DNA of 64,000 nt from Anaerosacchariphilus hominis (lineage in GTDB: Bacteria > Bacillota > Clostridia > Lachnospirales > Lachnospiraceae): positions 186,001-250,000 of the forward strand of contig NZ_JACOOR010000004.1 of assembly GCF_014290175.1 (NCBI RefSeq), given 5' to 3'. Made by a program: the position numbers and the translations under genes. Below the pieces are notes generated by a model that did no database searches, was not told where the DNA came from, and saw only the letters and a program-made list of their open reading frames with translations. This document shows, piece by piece, positions 34,601 through 43,681 of the stretch; within the stretch, counting starts at the first letter, position 1, and each line of letters begins with the position of its first letter.

Positions 34601-35764
34601 ATGGGGATTATTACATGGTTTCAGGAGATGGTATTATCCAATACGCTGATGATGGTATTTTTGATCGCCGTCATCGGGTATCTGGTAGGTAGTATTAAGA
34701 TTTGTGGTCTGGAACTGGGGACTGCCGGCATTTTGCTGGTAGCCCTGGTATTCGGCCATTTTGGAGTAGAGATTCCCTCCCTGGTCAGGGAACTGGGACT
34801 TATCTGCTTTGTAACTTCTGTGGGATTTATTGCGGGGCCGAAGTTTTTCCGGAATTTTAAAAATAACGCCACGTCCTATATTTTGCTGGGATTAATTGTG
34901 ATCGGCGCGGGAGCGCTGACCTGTGTGGCGATTATTAAAATCTTCGGAATCCCCACAGACATCTCGGTGGGGATGATGACCGGAGCCCTGACCAGTACAC
35001 CGGGATTGGCAGCGGCCCTGGAGGCCACCGGCTCAGACGCGGCTTCGGTGGGCTACGGAATCGCTTATCCCTTTGGTGTGGTGGGCGTGGTACTTTTCGT
35101 GCAGCTGATTCCGAAAATTCTGAAGACAGATATGGCTGCGGAGCGGGCTCAGTTTGAGGCGGCGGCAGGCGTGGATGTGGCAGAGTTCCACAAAACGAAG
35201 AAAGAAGAGTTATTTTATGCGGACAGTATGGGATTTTTCCCCTTTTCGCTGGCCATTGCCATCGGAATTATTCTGGCGAAGATAGAGATTCCCCTTCCGG
35301 GCGGAGCAGTGTTCTCGCTGGGCACTTCCGGTGGACCGCTGATCGCAGGTCTGCTTCTGGGCCATTTCGGCCATTTTGGAAAGCTCAGTGTGCAGGTGGA
35401 GAAGCACGTACTGGAATGCCTCAGGGAGTTTGGCCTGGCACTGTTTCTTCTGGGAGCGGGTTCCCAGGCGGGGGCCGGCTTTGTGGAGATCCTGAAAGAG
35501 CATGGAGCGCTTCTGTTCCTGTATGGAGCGCTGATGACGCTGGTGCCAATGCTGCTGGGCTATATATTCGCGGTGAAGGTATTACATCTTTCCCTCTTCA
35601 ACACTCTGGGTTCCATCTGCGGCGGTATGACCAGTACCCCGGCTCTGGGAACTCTGATTCGAGTGACGGAGACGGACGATGTGGCCAGCGCCTATGCAGC
35701 CACCTATCCCATCGCGCTGGTGGCCATCGTACTGGCCAGCCAGTTTATCAGTATCTTCCTATAA
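34601..35764 (+). CDS. AAE-family (AspT/SucE-type) transporter, probable dicarboxylate exporter
   Basis: A 387-residue protein with ten or so membrane segments built as two related halves; each has the STPG/STPA motif of Asp-Al_Ex domains (GALTSTPGLAAALEA near 128, GGMTSTPALGTLIRV near 345). The central RCK/TrkA_C domains found in AspT and YidE are missing; only a short charged loop (about 168-205) is present. Family members exchange aspartate for alanine or, in Corynebacterium SucE, export succinate. Its place between fumarate reductase and fumarase supports succinate export or dicarboxylate exchange. The start ATG is 41 bases behind frdA with a gggg ribosome site, so it is probably in the same operon. 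Confidence 0.82.
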   Translation: MGIITWFQEMVLSNTLMMVFLIAVIGYLVGSIKICGLELGTAGILLVALVFGHFGVEIPSLVRELGLICFVTSVGFIAGPKFFRNFKNNATSYILLGLIVIGAGALTCVAIIKIFGIPTDISVGMMTGALTSTPGLAAALEATGSDAASVGYGIAYPFGVVGVVLFVQLIPKILKTDMAAERAQFEAAAGVDVAEFHKTKKEELFYADSMGFFPFSLAIAIGIILAKIEIPLPGGAVFSLGTSGGPLIAGLLLGHFGHFGKLSVQVEKHVLECLREFGLALFLLGAGSQAGAGFVEILKEHGALLFLYGALMTLVPMLLGYIFAVKVLHLSLFNTLGSICGGMTSTPALGTLIRVTETDDVASAYAATYPIALVAIVLASQFISIFL

Positions 35765-35787
35765 AAATGTATTTGTGTTATGATTTG

Positions 35788-35816
35788 TGATACAATAAGG
35801 TCACGTACATACGTGA
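35788..35816 (+). promoter_or_regulatory. promoter and 16-bp dyad upstream of the fumarase genes
   Basis: An extended -10 (tgatacaat, 35788-35796) is followed, at the expected start site, by tcacgta-ca-tacgtga (35801-35816), an inverted repeat with perfect 7-bp arms. The -35 is weak. The dyad may be an operator of unknown factor. Confidence 0.6.
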
Positions 35817-35840
35817 AGACAATGTTGGAGGTGACAGACT

Positions 35841-36683
35841 ATGCGTGAAATTAAAGCTTCCGAGATCACAGATGTGGTAGAACGTCTGTGTATCGAGGCC
35901 AATGAGCAGCTTCCGGAGGACATCAAAGGTGCCATCCGCCGCTGCAGAGCGTGTGAAGACTGGGAGACAGCCCAGGGAGTTCTGGACAAGATTATTGAGA
36001 ATTTTGAGATCGCGGGGGAGGAGCATGTACCCATCTGTCAGGACACAGGTATGGCATGCGTGTTCCTGGAGATTGGTCAGGACGTACATATCACGGACGG
36101 CGATCTGAGAGAGGCTGTGGACGAAGGCGTACGCCGAGGTTACGGCAAGGGATATCTCCGGAAGTCTGTAGTGAAGGATCCGGTGCGCCGGGGCAATACC
36201 GGGGACAATACACCGGCCATGCTCTATACAGAGATCGTTCCGGGCGAGCAGATCAAGGTAACAGTAGGACCCAAGGGCTTCGGAAGTGAAAACATGAGCG
36301 CTATCCGGATGTTCAAGCCTTCTGCAGGCATCGAGGGAATCAAGAGCTTTATTCTGGAAACTGTGGAGGCAGCAGGCCCGAACCCCTGTCCGCCCATGGT
36401 AGTAGGCGTAGGTATCGGAGGAACCTTTGACAAGTGTGCCCTGTTGGCAAAGAAGGCCCTCATGCGGAACACCGAGGAGCCTAATCCGGATCCCTATTAC
36501 GCAGATCTGGAAAAAGAAATGCTGGAGAAAATCAACGGGCTGGGTATCGGACCCCAGGGCTTCGGCGGCAAAACCACCGCACTGGCTCTGAATATCGAAA
36601 CCATGCCCACCCATATCGCAGGTATGCCCTGCGCGGTAAATATCAACTGTCATGTGACACGCCATAAGACGGAGGTGATCTAG
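35841..36683 (+). CDS. fumA: class I fumarate hydratase, alpha subunit
   Basis: A 280-residue N-terminal (catalytic [4Fe-4S]) subunit of two-subunit fumarase. Cluster ligands are Cys66 (PICQDTG), Cys183 (NPCPPMVVG) and Cys270 (NINCHVTRH). It interconverts malate and fumarate with the beta subunit that follows. L-tartrate dehydratase has the same architecture, but the neighbouring malate dehydrogenase and fumarate reductase point to fumarase. The ATG at 35841 has ttggaggtgac upstream. It is oxygen-labile by type, fitting a strict anaerobe. Confidence 0.9.
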   Translation: MREIKASEITDVVERLCIEANEQLPEDIKGAIRRCRACEDWETAQGVLDKIIENFEIAGEEHVPICQDTGMACVFLEIGQDVHITDGDLREAVDEGVRRGYGKGYLRKSVVKDPVRRGNTGDNTPAMLYTEIVPGEQIKVTVGPKGFGSENMSAIRMFKPSAGIEGIKSFILETVEAAGPNPCPPMVVGVGIGGTFDKCALLAKKALMRNTEEPNPDPYYADLEKEMLEKINGLGIGPQGFGGKTTALALNIETMPTHIAGMPCAVNINCHVTRHKTEVI

Positions 36684-36684
36684 G

Positions 36685-37245
36685 ATGGAAAGACATATTC
36701 AGCTGCCTCTGACCGAGGAGCTTGCCAAGACCCTGCACGCAGGCGACAGCGTGTATCTGACCGGAACCATCTATACATCCAGAGACGCGGGACACAAGCG
36801 CATGTGTGAGGCTCTGGCGAGAGGCGAACAGCTTCCCTTTGATCCCACGGACGCCACCATTTACTATGTGGGTCCCACGCCGGCCAAGCCGGGTCAGGTC
36901 ATCGGAAGCGCCGGACCGACTACCAGCGGACGTATGGACGCTTACGCACCTACCATGATGAGCGTGGGCGCCAGAGGCATGATCGGCAAAGGCGCGAGAT
37001 TACCGGAAGTGGTGGAAGCCATGAAGAAGTATCACGGTGTTTACTTTGGTGCCATCGGAGGAGCAGGGGCTCTTCTGGCGAAATGTATTAAAAAATGTGA
37101 GCTGATCGCATATGAGGATCTGGGCGCGGAAGCGCTTCGGAAGCTCTATGTGGAGGATATGCCTCTCGTAGTTATTATTGACAGCGAGGGAAATAATCTG
37201 TATGATGAGGGAAAAGCTGCTTATCTGGCAAGCAAAAAGAACTAG
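36685..37245 (+). CDS. fumB: class I fumarate hydratase, beta subunit
   Basis: A 186-residue C-terminal-domain subunit (IGSAGPTTSGRMDAYAP near 71, MMSVGARGMIGKG near 91, YFGAIGGAGALLAKC near 118). It completes the active site with the alpha subunit. The start is one base beyond the alpha stop, with a near-perfect ggaggtgat ribosome site. The symbol marks the subunit, not the E. coli isozyme FumB. Confidence 0.9.
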   Translation: MERHIQLPLTEELAKTLHAGDSVYLTGTIYTSRDAGHKRMCEALARGEQLPFDPTDATIYYVGPTPAKPGQVIGSAGPTTSGRMDAYAPTMMSVGARGMIGKGARLPEVVEAMKKYHGVYFGAIGGAGALLAKCIKKCELIAYEDLGAEALRKLYVEDMPLVVIIDSEGNNLYDEGKAAYLASKKN

Positions 37246-37268
37246 ATTACGAAAGGAAGTTTTTTCCC

Positions 37269-37961
37269 ATGTCTTTGATTCATGAAACAGAACAAGAGAA
37301 ACAAATGTCCGAAGCCTTCGTGAACAGCGCCTTTCTGGCGCTGTCCGGAGGCTTTCAGGATGCTTATACCTATTTTACCAGAGAAGAGGTATTTTCCAAT
37401 GCCCAGACCGGTAACGTGGTACTGATGAGCCAGCATTTCATGTGCGGGGAATGGATGGCGGGACTGCGATATCTTTTCCCGATCCTGGCCTTTGCGGTGG
37501 GCGTCTGGGTGGCCGAGCAGATCCAGGGACGGTATCGGTATGCCAGGAAGCTCCACTGGAGGCAGAGTATTCTTCTGATGGAGATCGTAATTTTATTTAT
37601 CGTGGGCTTCATTCCCACCCGGTTCGACATGGCGGCGACTGCGCTGGTATCTTTCTCCTGCGCCATGCAGGTACAGTCCTTCCGGAAGGTCAACGGCTAC
37701 TCCTATGCCAGCACCATGTGCATCGGAAACTTAAGAAGCGGTATCGCGGCCCTGTCCGGTTATGTGCGGGAGCATAAGTCCCAGCAGGCGGAACAGATGC
37801 TTTATTACTTCGGTATCATCTTTCTGTTTGCCCTGGGAGCAGGCATCGGAGGCGTTATGTCCATGAATTCCGGCATCAGTATCCGGGCTATCTGGGTGTC
37901 CTGCGTGCTGCTGCTCATCAGCTTCTGCCTGATGTTTATCGAAAAGCCGAAGACTTCATAA
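37269..37961 (+). CDS. YoaK/DUF1275 family membrane protein
   Basis: A 230-residue protein with about six membrane helices and the family signature FQDAYTYFTREEVFSNAQTG near residues 29-48. The function of the family is not established. It begins 23 bases behind the fumarase beta gene with gaaaggaag upstream and may be the last gene of that transcript. Confidence 0.85.
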   Translation: MSLIHETEQEKQMSEAFVNSAFLALSGGFQDAYTYFTREEVFSNAQTGNVVLMSQHFMCGEWMAGLRYLFPILAFAVGVWVAEQIQGRYRYARKLHWRQSILLMEIVILFIVGFIPTRFDMAATALVSFSCAMQVQSFRKVNGYSYASTMCIGNLRSGIAALSGYVREHKSQQAEQMLYYFGIIFLFALGAGIGGVMSMNSGISIRAIWVSCVLLLISFCLMFIEKPKTS

Positions 37962-37978
37962 CCTTATTTTCAAAGTTT

Positions 37979-37984
37979 TATAAT
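37979..37984 (+). promoter_or_regulatory. possible -10 element of ybaK
   Basis: TATAAT in the 53-base gap before ybaK. The -35 (tcataa at 17 bp) is poor, so the call is tentative. Confidence 0.4.
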
Positions 37985-38014
37985 AGAAAGAATCGAAAGA
38001 AGGAGTGATGGAAT

Positions 38015-38506
38015 ATGGCAAAGCACAGCAAGGAAAAAGAGATAAAAACCAATGCCATGCGTCTTCTGGAGCAGAAGAAGATTCCCTACACGGTACATAC
38101 CTACGATGGAGAGGAGTTCCACGATGGCGTCAGCGTGGCGGATATGCTGGGACAGCCCCATGAGATCGTATACAAGACTCTGGTGACGGTGGCGAAAAGC
38201 AAGGAGCACTATGTTTTTGTGATCCCTATCGAGTCGGAACTGGATCTGAAAAAGGCAGCAAAGGCCGTCCATGAGAAGTCTATTGAGATGCTTCCCTTAA
38301 AGGATCTGACTGAGCTCACCGGTTATGTGCGGGGCGGCTGCACCTGCATCGGCATGAAGAAGCAGTTCCCGGCGGTTCTGGACGAGAGCGCGAAGCAGTT
38401 CCCGAAGATCATGGTTAGCGGCGGCCGCAGAGGATCCCAGATGGAGGTTTCTCCGGAGGATCTCATGCGGGCGGCCAACGGTACATTTGCGGATGTCATC
38501 ATGTAA
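38015..38506 (+). CDS. ybaK: YbaK-family aminoacyl-tRNA deacylase
   Basis: A 163-residue trans-editing protein of the YbaK/EbsC family, which hydrolyses mischarged Cys-tRNA-Pro. Family features include the N-terminal MRLLEQKKIPYTVHTYD, the catalytic-region EIVYKTLVTVAKSKEHYVFVIP and the VRGGCTCIGMKKQFPAVLDESA stretch near 100-125. Normal length. The ATG at 38015 has gaaggagtg upstream. Confidence 0.92.
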   Translation: MAKHSKEKEIKTNAMRLLEQKKIPYTVHTYDGEEFHDGVSVADMLGQPHEIVYKTLVTVAKSKEHYVFVIPIESELDLKKAAKAVHEKSIEMLPLKDLTELTGYVRGGCTCIGMKKQFPAVLDESAKQFPKIMVSGGRRGSQMEVSPEDLMRAANGTFADVIM

Positions 38507-38553
38507 AGATAAAATTGTACGCCTAAAAGTACAAAAAATGATGAAAAAAGTAC

Positions 38554-38582
38554 TTGCATTTTGTCGGATAGTATTATATACT
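38554..38582 (+). promoter_or_regulatory. promoter of tRNA-Glu
   Basis: TTGCAT (38554-38559), 17 bases, TATACT (38577-38582), about 30 bases before the tRNA. Confidence 0.85.
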
Positions 38583-38611
38583 AATCAAGTCGCAAGCGCG
38601 GCAGACAAAAT

Positions 38612-38683
38612 GGTCGATTGGTCAAGCGGTTAAGACGTCGCCCTCTCACGGCGAAAACAGGGGTTCGATTCCCCTATCGACTG
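38612..38683 (+). tRNA. tRNA-Glu (anticodon CTC)
   Basis: A complete 72-base cloverleaf: acceptor ggtcgat/atcgact (first pair G-T), D stem gtc/gac, anticodon stem tcgcc/ggcga with loop ctctcac (anticodon CTC, reading GAG), 4-base variable loop, T stem agggg/cccct with ttcgatt loop, discriminator G. CCA is not encoded and must be added. It is transcribed alone. Confidence 0.95.
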
Positions 38684-38688
38684 CTGGA

Positions 38689-38717
38689 AAACCTCTGAAT
38701 AGTTCGTTCAGAGGTTT
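38689..38717 (+). terminator. intrinsic terminator after tRNA-Glu
   Basis: An 11-bp stem (aaacctctgaa 38689-38699 with ttcagaggttt 38707-38717) and a run of T. Confidence 0.88.
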
Positions 38718-38817
38718 TTTTGCGCCCTTTTCCGGCTCTTTTGGATCAGGATCCGGGAATAAAAAACGGAAAATCAGGGATACTGGGAACAGAAATGGGA
38801 AAGAGGGCGTATCTTGC

Positions 38818-39408
38818 ATGAAAAAGAAAGCGGCAGCGGTTCTGATTCTGGCTCTGACGGCGGCTCTGGCAGCGGGAGGGAGCCTGACAGACACGAATTT
38901 TTCAGTCATCGGGAACCGGGGCAGGGGGCGGCTCCTGTTTCTGGCCTGGGGCGCCCTGGTAGCCGTCTGGGGCTATATCTCCATGGAAGATCTGATGGAG
39001 CAGGGACAGATCCGGGACGGATGGACGGAAGGGTTTCTCCTGCTGGCAGAGCTGTGCTTTCTGTGGGGCCTGGGGCTGCCCTATCGGCCCAGGCTGGTTC
39101 CGGGAATGGCGGGACTGCATGTGGGGCTGTCCCTGACGGGCTGTTTGTTTTTTTTATTCTGTATCATCCGGTTTCTGCATCAGCTGGAACGGAGGTTCGG
39201 AAGGCAGTTTGGCTTGGAAAAGGCGTTACTCTGGTCGGTGCTGCTGATTTCAGCGGCACTGTACCGGGCGGTGGGCATCATTTCCGGCCTGCTGGAGCTC
39301 TTTGTAACCCTGGCGTTTGTGTGGTATCTGAAAAGAATGGAGAAAAAACTTGTAAAAATAAGTTTGGCAAAGGGCGGAGAGTGTGTTATACTGAACAGGT
39401 TGAAATAA
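38818..39408 (+). CDS. small polytopic membrane protein, unknown function
   Basis: I do not recognise this 196-residue protein. It has five or six hydrophobic segments: an N-terminal one that may be a signal anchor (KKKAAAVLILALTAALAAGG), then helices near 36-52, 68-88, 100-120, 137-155 and 155-175, and a Lys-rich C-terminus. The overlapping Gly/Ser/Arg-rich frame at 38814 is rejected because this frame alone has ordinary membrane-protein composition. The gyrB/parE-type promoter lies inside its 3' end. Confidence 0.6.
   Translation: MKKKAAAVLILALTAALAAGGSLTDTNFSVIGNRGRGRLLFLAWGALVAVWGYISMEDLMEQGQIRDGWTEGFLLLAELCFLWGLGLPYRPRLVPGMAGLHVGLSLTGCLFFLFCIIRFLHQLERRFGRQFGLEKALLWSVLLISAALYRAVGIISGLLELFVTLAFVWYLKRMEKKLVKISLAKGGECVILNRLK
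39364..39392 (+). promoter_or_regulatory. promoter of the topoisomerase gene pair
   Basis: TTGGCA (39364-39369), 17 bases, TATACT (39387-39392), inside the 3' end of the preceding membrane-protein gene. Confidence 0.8.
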
Positions 39409-39449
39409 AGAGAACATTTGTTTGATATGTTTGGGAGTGAGGAGAAAGT

Positions 39450-41372
39450 ATGGCAAATAAAACGACGTATGACGCGGGCAGTATTTCGGTACTGGAGGGA
39501 TTGGAAGCAGTACGGAAGCGGCCCGGTATGTATATAGGAAGCGTATCCAGAAAGGGTCTGAATCATCTGATCTATGAGATTGTGGATAATTCCGTGGACG
39601 AGCATCTGGCAGGCTTCTGTTCCCGGATCGAGGTGTTCCTGGAGAAGGACGGATCCTGTACCGTGACGGACAATGGCCGGGGTATCCCGGTGGATATGCA
39701 TGCCAAGGGCGTCTCTGCGGAGCGTCTGGTTTTCACCACCCTGCATGCGGGCGGTAAGTTCGACGATTCCGTCTACAAGACCAGCGGCGGTCTCCACGGC
39801 GTGGGTTCCTCTGTGGTGAACGCCCTGTCTACATATCTGGATATTGAGATCAGCCGGGATGGCTATGTGCATCATGATCACTATGAGCGGGGTATTCCCA
39901 CCATTGAACTGGAGGAGGGGCTGCTGCCGAAGCTTCGCAGGACCCGCCAGACCGGTACGAAGATTAATTTCCTGCCGGATCCGGAGATCTTTGAGAAGAC
40001 CCGGTTTCAGGCGGAGGAAGTCAAAAGCCGTCTTCATGAGACCGCCTATCTGAATCCGGAGCTTACCATTCTCTTTGAGGATCGGAGAGGAGCCGAAGTG
40101 GAGCGTGTGGAGTACCATGAGGAAAATGGTATCATCGGCTTTGTGGAGGATCTGAATAAGAATAAAGAAACGGTCCATGAGGTCGTTTACTTCAAGGGCG
40201 AGTCCGAGGGCATCCTGGTGGAGGGAGCCTTCCAGTATGTGAACGAGTTCCACGAGAATGTGCTGGGCTTCTGCAATAATATCTACAACGCCGAGGGCGG
40301 CACCCATCTGACCGGCTTTAAGACCGTCTTTACCACAGTCATCAATAATTATGCCCGGGAGTTGGGTATCCTGAAGGAAAAGGACGCGAACTTCACCGGA
40401 GCGGATGTGCGGAACGGCATGACCGCCGTGATCTCCATCAAGCACCCCGCACCCCGTTTCGAAGGCCAGACCAAGACCAAGCTGGACAACCAGGATGCCT
40501 CCAAGGCCACGGCCAAAGTGACGGGAGACGAGATCGTCCGGTATTTTGACCGGAATCTGGAGATTCTGAAAAGCGTCATCGGCTGTGCGGAGAAAGCAGC
40601 GAAGATCCGGAAAACCGAGGAGCGGGCCAAGACGAACCTTCTGACCAAACAGAAGTATTCCTTTGATTCCAACGGAAAGCTGGCCAATTGCGAGAGTCGG
40701 GACGCTTCCAAATGCGAGATTTTTATCGTAGAGGGAGATTCCGCAGGCGGCTCCGCCAAGACGGCCCGGAACCGGAACTTCCAGGCCATCCTGCCCATCC
40801 GGGGTAAGATCCTGAACGTGGAGAAGGCCAGCATCGATAAGGTCCTGGCCAATGCGGAGATCAAGACCATGATTAACGCCTTTGGCTGTGGTTTTTCCGA
40901 GGGCTACGGCAATGACTTTGATATCAGTAAGCTCCGCTATGACAAGATCATTATCATGGCCGATGCGGACGTGGATGGAGCCCATATTTCCACCCTGCTT
41001 TTGACCCTGTTTTACCGGTTTATGCCGGAGCTCATCTACGAGGGACATGTGTATATTGCCATGCCGCCCCTGTACAAGGCCATGCCGGCCCGGGGACAGG
41101 AGGAGTACCTTTATGACGACAAGGCGCTGGAGCGCTACCGGAAGACCCATAAGGGCAGCTTTACCCTGCAGCGTTATAAGGGCCTTGGCGAGATGGACGC
41201 GGAGCAGCTGTGGGAGACCACACTGAATCCCGAGACCCGGATTCTGAAGCGGGTGGAGATCGAGGACGCCCGCATGGCTTCCAGTGTAACCGGAATGCTG
41301 ATGGGAACGGAAGTACCGCCCCGACGGGCCTTTATCTATGAGCACGCCCAGGACGCGGAGCTGGATGTATAA
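39450..41372 (+). CDS. type IIA DNA topoisomerase subunit B (ParE/GyrB)
   Basis: A 640-residue ATPase subunit. The GHKL motifs are EIVDNSVDE near 47, DNGRGIP near 74 and GGLHGVGSS near 112; the TOPRIM domain has EGDSAGGSA near 429 and DADVDGAH near 506; the C-terminal RYKGLGEMDAEQLWETT segment is intact. It pairs with the subunit A gene 44 bases downstream. Clostridia usually carry gyrBA near dnaA, so this second-locus pair is probably topoisomerase IV-like, but I cannot decide between gyrase and topoisomerase IV from this window. Confidence 0.92.
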   Translation: MANKTTYDAGSISVLEGLEAVRKRPGMYIGSVSRKGLNHLIYEIVDNSVDEHLAGFCSRIEVFLEKDGSCTVTDNGRGIPVDMHAKGVSAERLVFTTLHAGGKFDDSVYKTSGGLHGVGSSVVNALSTYLDIEISRDGYVHHDHYERGIPTIELEEGLLPKLRRTRQTGTKINFLPDPEIFEKTRFQAEEVKSRLHETAYLNPELTILFEDRRGAEVERVEYHEENGIIGFVEDLNKNKETVHEVVYFKGESEGILVEGAFQYVNEFHENVLGFCNNIYNAEGGTHLTGFKTVFTTVINNYARELGILKEKDANFTGADVRNGMTAVISIKHPAPRFEGQTKTKLDNQDASKATAKVTGDEIVRYFDRNLEILKSVIGCAEKAAKIRKTEERAKTNLLTKQKYSFDSNGKLANCESRDASKCEIFIVEGDSAGGSAKTARNRNFQAILPIRGKILNVEKASIDKVLANAEIKTMINAFGCGFSEGYGNDFDISKLRYDKIIIMADADVDGAHISTLLLTLFYRFMPELIYEGHVYIAMPPLYKAMPARGQEEYLYDDKALERYRKTHKGSFTLQRYKGLGEMDAEQLWETTLNPETRILKRVEIEDARMASSVTGMLMGTEVPPRRAFIYEHAQDAELDV

Positions 41373-41416
41373 GGGACAGATTCAGAAAGAGAGACTGAGA
41401 CAGTCAGGGAGGATTT

Positions 41417-43654
41417 ATGGAAGAACAGATTATTCGCACGGAATATTCCGATGTGATGCAGAAATCATATATCGATTACGCCATGAGTGTGATCATTTCC
41501 CGTGCGCTGCCGGATGTACGGGACGGCCTGAAGCCGGTACAGCGCCGGACACTGTACGATATGTACGAACTGGGGATTCGATATGATCGCCCCTACCGGA
41601 AGTGTGCCCGTATCGTAGGAGATACCATGGGTAAGTACCATCCACACGGGGACAGCTCCATCTATGAGGCGCTGGTGGTCATGTCCCAGGAGTTCAAAAA
41701 GGGTATGCCTCTGGTGGACGGACACGGAAACTTCGGTTCCATCGAGGGAGACGGGGCCGCAGCCATGCGATACACGGAGGCACGGCTTCAGAAGGTGACC
41801 CAGGAGGCCTTCCTGGCGGACCTGGACAAGGACGTGGTGGACTTCGTACCGAACTTTGATGAGAATGAAAAGGAGCCATCCGTGCTTCCGGCCCGGATTC
41901 CGAATCTGCTGGTGAACGGCTCCGATGGTATTGCCGTGGGTATGGCCACCAGCATCCCGCCCCATAATCTGGGCGAGGTCATCGACGCGGCAAAAGCCTA
42001 TCTGAAGAATCCGGATATCACCACGGAGAAGCTCCTGGAGCTGATGCCGGGACCGGACTTCCCCACAGGCGGCATTATCGTCAATAAGGATGAGCTTCCG
42101 GCCATCTATGAGACCGGCACGGGCAAGATCAAGATCCGGGGCCGGGTGCAGGTGGAGAAGCTGAAGGGCGGTAAGGAGCAGCTGGTAATTACCGAGATCC
42201 CCTATCCTATGATCGGAGCCAATATCGCCAAGTTCCTGAACGATATCGCAGCTCTGGTGGAGGCAAAGAAAGCGCCGGAGATTACCGATATCTCCAACCA
42301 GTCCTCCAAGGAGGGCATCCGTATCGTGCTGGAGCTGAAAAAAGGCGCGGACACCGAGAATCTGAAGAATATGCTCTATAAGAAGACCCGTCTGGAGGAT
42401 ACCTTCGGTGTCAACATGTTGGCGGTGGCGGACGGACGGCCCGAGACGTTGAGCCTGAAGCAGATCCTGGAATATTATATCGACTTCCAGTATGAGTTGA
42501 CCACCCGAAAGTACCGGACCCTTCTTTCCAAGGAACAGGAGAAGCGTGAGATCCAGGAAGGACTCATCAAGGCCTGCGATGTGATTGATTTGATTATTGA
42601 GATCCTGCGGGGCAGCCGAAGCATCAAAGAGGCCAAGGCCTGCCTGACAGAAGGAAGCACCGACGGGATTCGTTTTAAGTCAGAGGCTTCTAAGAAGCGG
42701 GCCGCGAAGCTTCGCTTTACGGAGCGTCAGGCCCAGGCCATTCTGGAGATGCGTCTCTATCGTCTCATCGGTCTGGAGATCGAGGCACTGATGGAGGAGA
42801 ACCGGAAGACTCTGAAGAACATCGCCGAGTATGAGGATATCCTGGAGAATCATGCCAGCATGACAAGGGTGATCCTGAAAGATATGGAGGCCATTAAGAA
42901 AACCTACAGCCGGCCTCGGAGAACTGCCGTGGAGAATGCAGAGGCAGCGGTCTATGAGGAGAAGAAGATCGAAGAGATGCCGGTTATGTTTCTGATGGAT
43001 CGGTTCGGCTACGCCAAGACCGTGGATATGAGCGTCTACGACCGGAATAAGGAGGCGGCGGACAGTGAGAACCGCCATATTTTCTCCTGTATGAATACAG
43101 GAAGGATCTGTATCTTCACGGACACCGGAAAGCAGCATACGGTGAAAGTACAGGATCTGCCCTATGGAAAATTCAGGGACAAGGGCGTTCCCATCGACAA
43201 CTTCGGCAACTTCAGCAGCGCCGAGGAGCAGCTGGTGGGTATCGGCAGCATGGAAGAAATCCGGCATCAGAAGCTGTTATTCGGCACCCGTTCCGGAATG
43301 CTGAAGGTTGTGGACGGCAGCGAGTTCGAGACGAAAATGCGGACCATGGCTGCCACGAAGCTGAACGAGGGTGACGAGCTGATTTTTGTGTCGCCAGTGG
43401 ACGGCAGCGAGCAGCTGGTGCTGCAGAGTAAAGAGGGATATTTCCTGCGCTTTGGCGTGGAAGAGATACCGGAGAAGAAAAAGGGTGCGGCAGGCGTCCG
43501 GGGTATGCGGCTGGGAGAAAAGGATCAGCTGGAAGCCATGTACCTGTATCATCCGGGACAGGAGACGGCTGTGGAGTATAAGGAAAAGCAGCTGATTTTG
43601 AATAAGCTGAAGGCCGGAAGCCGGGATACTAGAGGCGTCCGGGTGCGGGGCTAA
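41417..43654 (+). CDS. type IIA DNA topoisomerase subunit A (ParC/GyrA)
   Basis: A 745-residue breakage-reunion subunit: the start MEEQIIRTEYSDVMQKSYIDYAMSVI, the quinolone-determining region HPHGDSSIYEALVVM near 75-90, and the catalytic Tyr in AAAMRYTEARL near 119. The C-terminal pinwheel domain is shorter than in GyrA, and instead of the GyrA box (QRRGGKG type) it has EKKKGAAGVRG near 690. Loss of that box argues against supercoiling by wrapping and for a ParC-like role. Ser and Glu at the usual quinolone-resistance positions look wild type. gggagg precedes the ATG. Confidence 0.9.
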   Translation: MEEQIIRTEYSDVMQKSYIDYAMSVIISRALPDVRDGLKPVQRRTLYDMYELGIRYDRPYRKCARIVGDTMGKYHPHGDSSIYEALVVMSQEFKKGMPLVDGHGNFGSIEGDGAAAMRYTEARLQKVTQEAFLADLDKDVVDFVPNFDENEKEPSVLPARIPNLLVNGSDGIAVGMATSIPPHNLGEVIDAAKAYLKNPDITTEKLLELMPGPDFPTGGIIVNKDELPAIYETGTGKIKIRGRVQVEKLKGGKEQLVITEIPYPMIGANIAKFLNDIAALVEAKKAPEITDISNQSSKEGIRIVLELKKGADTENLKNMLYKKTRLEDTFGVNMLAVADGRPETLSLKQILEYYIDFQYELTTRKYRTLLSKEQEKREIQEGLIKACDVIDLIIEILRGSRSIKEAKACLTEGSTDGIRFKSEASKKRAAKLRFTERQAQAILEMRLYRLIGLEIEALMEENRKTLKNIAEYEDILENHASMTRVILKDMEAIKKTYSRPRRTAVENAEAAVYEEKKIEEMPVMFLMDRFGYAKTVDMSVYDRNKEAADSENRHIFSCMNTGRICIFTDTGKQHTVKVQDLPYGKFRDKGVPIDNFGNFSSAEEQLVGIGSMEEIRHQKLLFGTRSGMLKVVDGSEFETKMRTMAATKLNEGDELIFVSPVDGSEQLVLQSKEGYFLRFGVEEIPEKKKGAAGVRGMRLGEKDQLEAMYLYHPGQETAVEYKEKQLILNKLKAGSRDTRGVRVRG

Positions 43655-43681
43655 AAGGAAGACGAGGAGGAACAGAAGGTT

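Noticed and set aside
38814..39425. Gly/Ser/Arg-rich frame overlapping the small membrane protein
   Set aside because: Its low-complexity composition looks like an out-of-frame reading of the GC-rich membrane-protein gene starting at 38818.
39180..41345. 721-codon minus-strand open frame
   Set aside because: It is wholly antisense to the topoisomerase B gene and the gene before it; its length comes from codon bias, and the sense frame has all catalytic motifs.
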